Shown: piece after piece, positions 1 to 6,500 of the stretch
Numbering within the stretch: the first letter of the stretch is position 1
How the letters are laid out: each line of letters begins with the position of its first letter
Source of the DNA: an uncultured Bacteroidales bacterium
GTDB lineage: Bacteria > Bacteroidota > Bacteroidia > Bacteroidales > P3
Reading direction: 5' to 3'
DNA: 10,567 nt
Assembly (NCBI GenBank): GCA_905236405.1
Contig: CAJOQB010000162.1
Span: 1 to 10,567 of the forward strand
The notes under the pieces: generated by a model
Seen by the model: the letters and a program-made list of their open reading frames with translations, nothing else
Told to the model about the DNA's origin: nothing
The model's database searches: none
Translations under genes and position numbers: made by a program

Positions 1-3000
1 ATGTACAGCGTGGCGGGAGAGAGAGCGTTGAAGGTATAGGTGTTGAGGTTGGCCACAGAGACGGCTGCCGGCCAAGCAGTTTCGCTGTTGGCTTTGACAG
101 CCACTTCGTACTGCGCGGCGGAACCCGTCCAAGCGATGGTGGCCGACTGGTAGTCATGACTCGACACACTGACCGAAGGACGTCCGCAACTACCGCAGGC
201 GATGAGGTTGATGTTGGCACGAGTGTTGTCTGTGTAGACACTATAGTCGTCGGGAGGAGTGGTGACGTCGGGGGTGGTATAGTCGTTGTACCAGTAGATG
301 GTCTTGTCGCCCGTGCAGGAGGTGGTGGTGAAGTAGGCCGAGCAGCTGTAATTGCCTTGGTAGCGAGCGACAGCCAAAATCACGTTGCTGTGTCCGTCCC
401 ATGTAAAGGTGTTGTCGAATTCAAAGGTCTTCCAGCCAGCACCGGTAAAGTTGAGCGGACCGGTATACACAAGGGTGAAGGAACTGTCGACCACCTCGAA
501 GGAGCCGTCGAACTCGCTCAACGCAGTGTGTCCCAAATAGACCATACAACTGTCGAAATACATTCCTTGTCCTTCTTCGCTAGAGACTTCGAACTGGAAG
601 GCTGTGATTTCAGCACCGCCAACGGTGACCATCTCGGCACTGTCAAGGATGGTCTGGGTGTAGCTGTAGTTGTAGCAGCTGTTGCCAATGGAATAAGACG
701 AAGTGCCTGCGCTACCGCCGACTGTGGTGGTGGCTATCTGGGCATTGTCACAGATGGTGGTGTTGAGCAACACGGCAGGCGACCATGAGCTCTCGTCGGT
801 GGCGCTGCAGATGGCCTTGATGTAGAAGTAATAAGGATGGTTGGCAAGCAGGCCATTGATGGTAGCCGAATTGGTGGTGGTCGTCACAGGGGTATAACCT
901 GTGAAGTCGCTGACGGGCAGGCTGTCATAGACTATCTGCCACGATTGTTCTGCACCATTGGCAGTCCAACCAAGGGTGATGGAGGTGGAGCCCAAGCCCG
1001 TAGCATGAAGGTCGCTGATGACAGGACAGCTGTTGGAGACACAGCTGACATTAATCACAAAACCATCGTAAACCAACGAAACGTCGGAGTGGAAACGAAG
1101 TGTCAACGGACCGGTGAGCGAGGTGTAGGAGATGGTTGATGTGCCGCGATAATCGGCTGCTGCCGTACCGTTGGCACCCACACCGTCGTAGACTTCGAGG
1201 TAGTCGCAGCACGACTCGCTGTTGATGGTACCGTTGATGCTGACAGCCGACATGGGGGTGTCGGGCATCAGGATGATATAGGAATCCTGGCTGTTGGAAT
1301 AAGTGCCATTGAGGCCACCGTCGTCATAGATGACACCACCGCACATATAGACGGTGTCGGTCTGGTTGGCACGCATATTCAACGAACCCGGCACAGCGGT
1401 GAGGGGTCCGACGAAGTCGCTCTGCTCGATACCACAGTCGGCCTGCACATAGATATAATAGGTGCTGCCAGTGGTCAATCCAGTGAGGGTGGCCGAGGTG
1501 GTAGTGACCGAAACGGGGGTATAGTTGGTGAAGTCGGTGATAGGCACGGTGTCGTAAACCACATTCCATGCCGACTCGCTACTGTCTGCCGACCAACTGA
1601 TGTCGAGGGTCGTCGCGCTTGTTCCCGTGACAGCGAGGTTGCTGATGAGCGGACAGGCGTTGGAGAAGCAGCTCACCACGAGGTCGAAACCGGCATAATT
1701 GCCCGAACCGTCAGTACGGAAATAAAGGGTCAGAGGACCAGAGATACTGGTGGCGTTGACGGCCATACCGTTGGTAGAAGAGTTGGCGGCTCCCTGACTG
1801 GTGAAGAGCACTTGTCCGTTAGTGCCTACTCCGTCGTAGATGATGATGTAGTCCCACGAGGAACCTTCGAGCCACTGGGTACCGTTCAGCGAGACGCCCA
1901 TGCCTTCGCTGAGGGGATAGATGGTGAGGTAGCTCTGCTGGCTGCTGGAATAGTTGCCTGTAAGGTCACCGTCGTCAGCAATATGTCCTCCGCAGGTGGT
2001 GATGGAACCATTATAGTTGGCGGGAAGGACAAAGACATTGGGGACAGCCGTAATGGGTCCGACCCAGTAGCTTTGATCGCTGCCACAGTCGGCCTGCACA
2101 TAGAAGTAGTACAAGCTGTCGGCCAATCCGTCGATGATGGCAGCGGTAGTGTCGTTGATGTATTCGACCGTCATCGACGAGGCGTCGTTGCTATCCATGG
2201 TGTGGGTGGCATAAGCCACAACCCACGAGGTGGCGGTGCCGGCCTCACTCCACACCAGCATGACGCTGTCGTTGGTGGTGCCTGAGACAGCGAAGTTGGT
2301 AGGACGGGGACAAGTGGCGGGTGTACAGCTGGCTATCTCGGTAAAGAAAACGGCGTTGTTGGTAAGCGTACTGCCGTTTGCACAGGTATAGACGGTCTCA
2401 TTCTGAGCGTTCTCGATCTCGAAAGAGGTCTCGCTGGCATAACTACCTGTACCAAAGAAGAAAGAGATACTCTGTCCATCGCACACATAAAGTGAATCAT
2501 TACCCGAGGTGCCACCAGTGATAGTGGCATGATGGCTCTGCTCCACGCCTCCAATGGAATAATAAATATTGTTACCGTTCCATCCATCACCATAGGAGTC
2601 ATGCATCTGGACATAGTAGTAACAACCTTCATCACAAGCCTGTGTCGTAACCTGCAGAGGTCCCACCCATGGACTTTCATCGCCACCGCCACAGTCGGCT
2701 TGTAAATAGATGTAATAATGAGTGTTGGCATCGAGGCCAGTCAGCATAGCCGGTGTGCTACTCTCAGAGACAACAGTGGCACCGCTGAAATCGGTAATCT
2801 GCATTGTGTCATAAGCGATATTCCAACTGCTCTCTGTACCTACAGAAGTCCACTGGAGATCCAGCTGAGTGGCCTGAACATTGAAGGCACTGAAAGCGAT
2901 TGGAGATGGACATGTGGGAATCTCCTGTACCGTCATATCGTCGATAAAAACGGTGTACTGGGATGAACCGCTGCCCACGCAACGGAATGCGGGATGGAAC

Positions 3001-3491
3001 TCACTCTCTGGCACATTGTTAAAATATACTTCAATAGGAGCTTCCCCATAATTATTTCCCGCACCACGCACCGGAAGCGTGATGGTGTCATAAGGGATGA
3101 ACGTAGTACCACCGCTCTCATAATAGCCCACAATAAAATATTGGGGCACATAATTAGTAAGAGCATAACCATAGAAGGAAAGCATAATGGGACTCGATGC
3201 ATCAAAGAGAGCCATTTTGATAATCTCCTCCTGGCCGGTGGTGGACTCCATTTCGAAGTAATTAACGCCCGAGCGAGCATTGGGTGCCCATCCATACACC
3301 GAGGGGAAGGTTCCCGCCCCACTGCTGCCGCTCAAGATGGCGGTCCAGCACGGTGGATTGGAGCCAGCGGTGATGTTGTCGAAATTGTAGAACTGAGGCA
3401 CCGACATGGGTGTCGTGCAGTCCTGTGCTTTCAGCAGTCCTGCCGAAAAGAGGCAGAGCAATGCTGCAAGAAGCGTAACTTTTCGCGTCAT
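1..3491 (-). CDS. Large secreted modular surface protein with FN3-like and CUB-like repeats (C-terminus beyond window)
   Basis: This reading frame is open for 1163 codons from ATG at 3491 to the left edge. Residues 1-22 form a signal peptide (MTRK, hydrophobic core, LLKA before Q23). Residues 24-190 resemble the jelly-roll 'choice-of-anchor J' or cleaved-adhesin domains of Bacteroidota. Then come FN3-like 1 (194-284), a Cys-bounded beta domain with a DSYGDGWNG motif (286-392), FN3-like 2 (394-482), CUB-like 1 (about 484-611), FN3-like 3 (613-699), CUB-like 2 (about 701-820), FN3-like 4 (822-912), a second beta-sandwich domain (914-1099) and FN3-like 5 (from 1102, cut). Cysteines mark nearly every domain boundary. 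No catalytic motif is visible. The likely role is adhesion or ligand binding at the cell surface. Type IX secretion is plausible for this architecture in Bacteroidota, but the sorting domain would lie outside the window. A promoter-like element precedes it, so it is probably transcribed separately from the upstream genes. Confidence 0.93.
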   Translation of the reverse strand, partial: MTRKVTLLAALLCLFSAGLLKAQDCTTPMSVPQFYNFDNITAGSNPPCWTAILSGSSGAGTFPSVYGWAPNARSGVNYFEMESTTGQEEIIKMALFDASSPIMLSFYGYALTNYVPQYFIVGYYESGGTTFIPYDTITLPVRGAGNNYGEAPIEVYFNNVPESEFHPAFRCVGSGSSQYTVFIDDMTVQEIPTCPSPIAFSAFNVQATQLDLQWTSVGTESSWNIAYDTMQITDFSGATVVSESSTPAMLTGLDANTHYYIYLQADCGGGDESPWVGPLQVTTQACDEGCYYYVQMHDSYGDGWNGNNIYYSIGGVEQSHHATITGGTSGNDSLYVCDGQSISFFFGTGSYASETSFEIENAQNETVYTCANGSTLTNNAVFFTEIASCTPATCPRPTNFAVSGTTNDSVMLVWSEAGTATSWVVAYATHTMDSNDASSMTVEYINDTTAAIIDGLADSLYYFYVQADCGSDQSYWVGPITAVPNVFVLPANYNGSITTCGGHIADDGDLTGNYSSSQQSYLTIYPLSEGMGVSLNGTQWLEGSSWDYIIIYDGVGTNGQVLFTSQGAANSSTNGMAVNATSISGPLTLYFRTDGSGNYAGFDLVVSCFSNACPLISNLAVTGTSATTLDISWSADSSESAWNVVYDTVPITDFTNYTPVSVTTTSATLTGLTTGSTYYIYVQADCGIEQSDFVGPLTAVPGSLNMRANQTDTVYMCGGVIYDDGGLNGTYSNSQDSYIILMPDTPMSAVSINGTINSESCCDYLEVYDGVGANGTAAADYRGTSTISYTSLTGPLTLRFHSDVSLVYDGFVINVSCVSNSCPVISDLHATGLGSTSITLGWTANGAEQSWQIVYDSLPVSDFTGYTPVTTTTNSATINGLLANHPYYFYIKAICSATDESSWSPAVLLNTTICDNAQIATTTVGGSAGTSSYSIGNSCYNYSYTQTILDSAEMVTVGGAEITAFQFEVSSEEGQGMYFDSCMVYLGHTALSEFDGSFEVVDSSFTLVYTGPLNFTGAGWKTFEFDNTFTWDGHSNVILAVARYQGNYSCSAYFTTTSCTGDKTIYWYNDYTTPDVTTPPDDYSVYTDNTRANINLIACGSCGRPSVSVSSHDYQSATIAWTGSAAQYEVAVKANSETAWPAAVSVANLNTYTFNALSPATLY
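1029..1655 (-). repeat. FN3-CUB module, copy 2 (within surface protein)
   Basis: Residues 613-821 repeat the arrangement of the preceding module, with the same Cys-Pro, YVQADCG, CGG, DYLEVYDGVG, GPLTL and VSC landmarks. The CUB part matches the family pattern of a CDYLEVYDG strand and a late LTLRFHSD...GF strand. The DNA coding for the YVQADCG strand is a near-identical 29-base stretch in three FN3 domains (1432-1460, 2083-2111, 2689-2717). That could reflect constraint on this strand or past recombination between repeats. Confidence 0.8.
1656..2312 (-). repeat. FN3-CUB module, copy 1 (within surface protein)
   Basis: Residues 394-612 form one FN3-like domain followed by a CUB-like domain, and the next 209 residues repeat the same arrangement. 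Shared landmarks are a Cys-Pro at the FN3 start, a YVQADCG motif near its end, CGG followed by DDG at the CUB start, a DY..(I/V)YDGVG.NG segment, GPLTL, and a closing VSC. The two copies are clearly related but diverged at protein level, which suggests an old intragenic duplication. Confidence 0.8.
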
Positions 3492-3525
3492 AATTGATTG
3501 ATATTAGGTTATTAATACTTTATTT

Positions 3526-3540
3526 CCGTTTAGAGAACGG
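3526..3540 (-). other. Small hairpin in the leader of the surface-protein mRNA
   Basis: On the minus strand CCGTT and AACGG form a perfect 5-base-pair stem around a 5-base loop. It begins about 5 bases downstream of the -7-like element, so it would sit at the extreme 5' end of a leader of about 49 bases. A 5'-terminal hairpin can stabilise mRNA, as known for E. coli ompA. A role here is inference, and a stem this short may be chance. Confidence 0.3.
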
Positions 3541-3544
3541 ATTG

Positions 3545-3552
3545 CAAATATA
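3545..3552 (-). promoter_or_regulatory. Bacteroidota-type -7 promoter element for the surface-protein gene
   Basis: On the minus strand this reads TATATTTG, matching the TAnnTTTG consensus of the primary sigma factor in Bacteroidota. It would start transcription around 3538-3540, leaving a leader of about 49 bases before the ATG at 3491. I do not see a clear TTTG -33 element at the expected distance, so the site rests on the -7 match and its position in the only intergenic gap. Confidence 0.5.
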
Positions 3553-3556
3553 CAAC

Positions 3557-3582
3557 AATAAAATGATTGGAGAGATTTTATT
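3557..3582 (-). promoter_or_regulatory. AT-only perfect inverted repeat: weak terminator or operator candidate
   Basis: AATAAAAT and its exact reverse complement ATTTTATT flank a 10-base loop, starting 4 bases after the stop codon of the transporter gene. As RNA it gives an 8-base-pair stem of A-U pairs only, with no U-tract of note after it, so it would be a weak terminator. It also covers the region where the -33 contact of the downstream promoter would fall, so it could be a binding site for a dimeric regulator. The sequence alone does not decide between these. Confidence 0.4.
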
Positions 3583-3586
3583 CCAC

Positions 3587-4492
3587 CTATGTCTCTTTCA
3601 CCCCGTGCTTCTGCGCCCACCAAATCTGCACGGAGTTGAAGATGTTCTGTACGATGGAGTAGCTGGCGAGATAGACAGCCGAGAGGGGTTCGAGATAGAG
3701 GTTGGCCATCCAGATGCCCAACGAGCTGTTCTTCTGCCCCATCAGCTGTTGCCCTGTGATGGTTTGACCATAGTGGCGTCCGATGACACGACCCATCCCG
3801 AATTGTAACACGGCTCCCACAACAGCGGCCACGGTGAGGATGACGACGCTGGCGAGATGGGCGCTACCCTGAAGGACGATGAAATGGACCGTCTGACCAA
3901 AGGTGATGGTGAAGAGCACGGCCCAAAAATAGAAACTCCATGTCTTGTAGCGTGTCAGGAAGTTGTTGGCTTTGGGCCACACGAGCTGCAACGCTAATGC
4001 GGTGAGGAACGGCAGTCCCACTGCCGAGAAGACGTGACGGAAGACAATCCATGCCGACTGGAAGAAGGGCATATCCTGCTGTTGCCCGATGAACGAGAAA
4101 TAGAGGGGGGCGGCGACGACGGTGACCAAGTTGCTCAGTATGGTAAAGGTTGTCATGGTGGCGCGGTTGGCTCCCAGCATACAGGCGATGACGACGCTGG
4201 AGGCCGCCACAGGACAGAGGACACCCACCAAGATGCCTTGCGAGACAATCTCGTCGACGCCACACCAACGGAGCAAGAGGTAGAGGGCGCCGCTGACGAT
4301 GACTTGATAGGCCAGAAGCCACAGGTCGAGTTTCTGTAGCCGCAGGCTCCGAAGGTCAACGGCACAGAAGGTCAACAACAAGATGAGGTATAGGAGCCAA
4401 GGGGTGAGGAACACCAGCGAGCTGCAGTAGTTGTGGAAGAGACATCCCAACGCAATGGCGACGGGCAAGACGTAGCTTCGGAGTTTTTGCAT
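3587..4492 (-). CDS. Bile acid:sodium symporter (BASS) family transporter
   Basis: The product is a 301-residue, strongly hydrophobic inner-membrane protein with about nine or ten membrane segments, the usual size for BASS proteins. In this family two helices are broken at the substrate/sodium site. The matching segments here are the Pro-containing LCPVAASS stretch (residues 92-99) and GQKNSSLGI (252-260), which resembles the GxxNsxLa motif of the other crossover helix. BASS members carry bile acids, pantothenate precursors, 2-keto acids or other organic anions with sodium, and the substrate cannot be told from this sequence. I prefer the ATG at 4492, which leaves 28 bases after the phosphorylase stop. 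An ATG at 4531 would add 13 polar residues and overlap the upstream gene by 11 bases. It appears to be the last gene of the unit. Confidence 0.85.
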   Translation of the reverse strand: MQKLRSYVLPVAIALGCLFHNYCSSLVFLTPWLLYLILLLTFCAVDLRSLRLQKLDLWLLAYQVIVSGALYLLLRWCGVDEIVSQGILVGVLCPVAASSVVIACMLGANRATMTTFTILSNLVTVVAAPLYFSFIGQQQDMPFFQSAWIVFRHVFSAVGLPFLTALALQLVWPKANNFLTRYKTWSFYFWAVLFTITFGQTVHFIVLQGSAHLASVVILTVAAVVGAVLQFGMGRVIGRHYGQTITGQQLMGQKNSSLGIWMANLYLEPLSAVYLASYSIVQNIFNSVQIWWAQKHGVKET

Positions 4493-4520
4493 CGAGGGTG
4501 AATTGTTTGGCTGTGGTTGT

Positions 4521-5339
4521 CTATTCGGCAATGATTCGGGTGAAGAGTTCGGTCATGGTGTCGGCGGCTTGGTCGGCGGCACGCACCACGTCGTCGCCGT
4601 CGTTGAGAACGGTGTCGCTGAGGTCTTTGGCACAGTTGGTGATGACGCTCATGCCGAATATCTCCATGCCGCAATGGCGTGCAACGATGACTTCGGGAAC
4701 GGTGGACATACCCACGGCGTCGCCACCCAACTGATGGTACATGCGGTATTCAGCGGGGGTCTCGTAGGTGGGGCCTGTCTCAGCCACATAGACTCCCTGA
4801 CGAAGGGTGACACCCATAGCTTCAGCAGCGGCAAAGGCTTTCTGACGAAGCCGACGACTGTAGACGGTGGTCATGTCGGGGAAGCGGGGGCCCATCTCTT
4901 CGATATTCTTTCCTATCAGGGGATTGGGCATAAAGCTGATGTGGTCGGTAATAATCATCAAATCGCCGACACGGAAGTCGGGATTGAGTCCGCCGGCGGC
5001 ATTGCTGACCATGACGGTGGCGACGCCCAATCGGCTGAACACTCGCATGGGGAAGGTGACTTCCTGCATGGTGTAACCTTCGTAGTAGTGGAAACGTCCT
5101 TGCATGGCCACCACGGGACGACCGCCCAAATGGCCGAAGATAAGGTTGCCTTTGTGGCCGGTAGCGGTGCTGACCTTGAAGTGGGGAATCTGTGCGTAGG
5201 GTATCACGTCGGGGTGCTCTATGCGGTCGGCCAGTTTGCCCAAGCCGCTGCCTAAAACGATGGCCACCTCGGGACGAACGGTGGTGTGGCTGCGGAGGTA
5301 GTCGGCGGCCTCGTCGAACATTGCTATTCTTGTGTCCAT
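4521..5339 (-). CDS. punA: Purine nucleoside phosphorylase, trimeric (class I) type
   Basis: This cytosolic enzyme cleaves (deoxy)inosine and (deoxy)guanosine with phosphate to the free base and (deoxy)ribose 1-phosphate in purine salvage. The 272 residues are the usual length. Visible motifs are the phosphate loop GSGLG (30-34), GHKG (61-64), the phosphate-contact GRFHYYEGY (81-89, R82 and H84), NAAGG (113-117), GPTYET with E193, and VGMSTVPE followed by SVITN with N235. E193 and N235 align with Glu201 and Asn243 of human PNP, the residues that select 6-oxopurines, so guanine/hypoxanthine specificity is expected rather than adenosine. The ATG follows the stop of the nuclease-family gene after 3 bases, implying translational coupling. 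RdgB, two genes upstream, also acts on inosine- and xanthosine-type nucleotides, which fits a purine-handling group. Confidence 0.96.
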   Translation of the reverse strand: MDTRIAMFDEAADYLRSHTTVRPEVAIVLGSGLGKLADRIEHPDVIPYAQIPHFKVSTATGHKGNLIFGHLGGRPVVAMQGRFHYYEGYTMQEVTFPMRVFSRLGVATVMVSNAAGGLNPDFRVGDLMIITDHISFMPNPLIGKNIEEMGPRFPDMTTVYSRRLRQKAFAAAEAMGVTLRQGVYVAETGPTYETPAEYRMYHQLGGDAVGMSTVPEVIVARHCGMEIFGMSVITNCAKDLSDTVLNDGDDVVRAADQAADTMTELFTRIIAE

Positions 5340-5342
5340 GGA

Positions 5343-5897
5343 TTATTCTTTGTTTAGTTGTTTTATCTTTTCCATGATTTCGGATGCCCGCTCATACTCT
5401 TCGGCCTCCTCGGCTTCGTGAAGCATCTGCTGTAGCTCTTCGAGCGAGTATTGGGGTTCTTCGGTGTCCATATCGACAATAGTCTCCACATCGCTCGGAT
5501 AGCCTGCCTCGTCGAGAATGGCTTGGCTGAGTCGGATGGGGACATTCATCCGCATGGCCAGTATGATGACGTCGCTGGCACGGGCATCGACTTTCCGCAC
5601 AGACAATCCGTCATCGATATACAGGGTAGCGAAGAAGATGCCGTCTTCCAAGCGGTCGATGGTGGCATCCTTCAGCTCGAGGGAACACTCGCGAAAGATG
5701 GTGCATATCAACTCGTGGGTCATAGGGCGACGCGCCTGCACACCCTCCTGCTCGAGGGTAATCATGTCGGCTTCGTGAGGGCCGATGAGGATGGGGACGT
5801 TCTGATGGGTGGTGGGCTCGTAGAGGGAGAGTACCGACATCCCTGTGCCCGAGTGGCCACGTAAAATCTGGTAGGGGTAAACTTCGTAGTATTTCAT
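5343..5897 (-). CDS. Bifunctional nuclease family (DUF151/BFN) protein with C-terminal UVR motif
   Basis: The product is 184 residues. Residues 1-140 form the BFN/DUF151 domain, with the characteristic GPHEAD (39-44), RPMTHEL (57-63) and DARASDVIILAMRMNVPI (104-121) segments. Residues 150-184 are a Glu-rich helical hairpin matching the UVR motif through which UvrB and UvrC interact. Fusion of these two parts is a typical Bacteroidota arrangement. DUF151 proteins include plant BFN-type proteins reported to have RNase and DNase activity, but the bacterial role is poorly defined. The UVR tail suggests docking to another protein, possibly the nucleotide-excision machinery (inference). The gene lies 10 bases after rdgB and 3 bases before the phosphorylase gene. 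Confidence 0.92.
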   Translation of the reverse strand: MKYYEVYPYQILRGHSGTGMSVLSLYEPTTHQNVPILIGPHEADMITLEQEGVQARRPMTHELICTIFRECSLELKDATIDRLEDGIFFATLYIDDGLSVRKVDARASDVIILAMRMNVPIRLSQAILDEAGYPSDVETIVDMDTEEPQYSLEELQQMLHEAEEAEEYERASEIMEKIKQLNKE

Positions 5898-5907
5898 GGC
5901 GTGAGAG

Positions 5908-6489
5908 TCAATATTGTTGTTTCAGATACTCCACCAACTGGGCGATGGCCCGTCCACGATGGCTGATGCGGTTCTTCACCTCGAGCGGCATCTCGGCAAA
6001 CGAGACGGCAAAGCGGTCGGGCATAAAGATGGGGTCGTAGCCAAACCCTTGCTCACCATAGCGTTCGGTGAGTATCTGGCCATCTACGCGACCTTCGAAG
6101 TAGCGGGGAACACCTTGCTCGATAAGACACACCACGGTACGGAAACATGCCTTGCGGTTGCTCTGTCCTTCCATCTCGCGGAGCATCTTGTTCACGTTGT
6201 CGTCGAACGAGCAATGCTCACCGGCATAGCGGGCGCTGTAGACTCCCGGACGACCGCCAAGGGCTTCGACCTCGAGACCTGTGTCGTCGGCAAAGCAGTC
6301 TTGGTGGCAGCGTTCCCACACCCACGTGGCTTTCTGCAAGGCGTTGCCTTCGAGGGTGTCGGCTGTTTCGGGGATGTCGCCGTCGAGTCCCATCTCCTTG
6401 AGGCTACGGACGGTAACGAGGCCATCGAGCATGGTGTTGACCTCTTGCAGTTTGTGACTGTTGTTGGTGGCAAATATCAATGTTTTCAT
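5908..6489 (-). CDS. rdgB: RdgB/HAM1 non-canonical purine NTP pyrophosphatase (dITP/XTPase)
   Basis: The enzyme hydrolyses ITP, dITP and XTP to the monophosphate plus pyrophosphate, clearing deaminated purines before they enter DNA or RNA. The 193 residues are the normal length. Motifs in order are FATNNSHKLQEV (6-17, triphosphate binding), FADDTGLEV (66-74; D68 and D69 match the catalytic/metal aspartates), GGRPGVYSARYAG (78-90), GFGYDPIF (148-155) and ISHRGRA (175-181, base recognition). I chose the ATG at 6489 because it places the first motif at the N-terminus as in homologues. The frame stays open further upstream, but those extra 125 residues would lie inside the preceding gene and look like out-of-frame translation. 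It starts 11 bases after the PPDK-like gene stop. Confidence 0.97.
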   Translation of the reverse strand: MKTLIFATNNSHKLQEVNTMLDGLVTVRSLKEMGLDGDIPETADTLEGNALQKATWVWERCHQDCFADDTGLEVEALGGRPGVYSARYAGEHCSFDDNVNKMLREMEGQSNRKACFRTVVCLIEQGVPRYFEGRVDGQILTERYGEQGFGYDPIFMPDRFAVSFAEMPLEVKNRISHRGRAIAQLVEYLKQQY

Positions 6490-6500
6490 AACGGGTTGTT

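Noticed and set aside
156..788. A 210-codon plus-strand open frame
   Set aside because: It lies antisense to the continuous FN3/beta-sandwich coding frame, and its low-complexity Val/Gly-rich product has no domain.
1029..2312. A CRISPR-like or mobile-element explanation for the repeated DNA
   Set aside because: The repeats are long, diverged and in frame, and they code for FN3-CUB domains. There are no short direct repeats with regular spacers, and no transposase or terminal inverted repeats.
4503..5255. A 250-codon plus-strand open frame opposite the phosphorylase gene
   Set aside because: It is fully antisense to an unmistakable PNP. Its product is rich in Gly, Val, His and Ala with no recognisable domain, as expected from the complement of a biased coding sequence.
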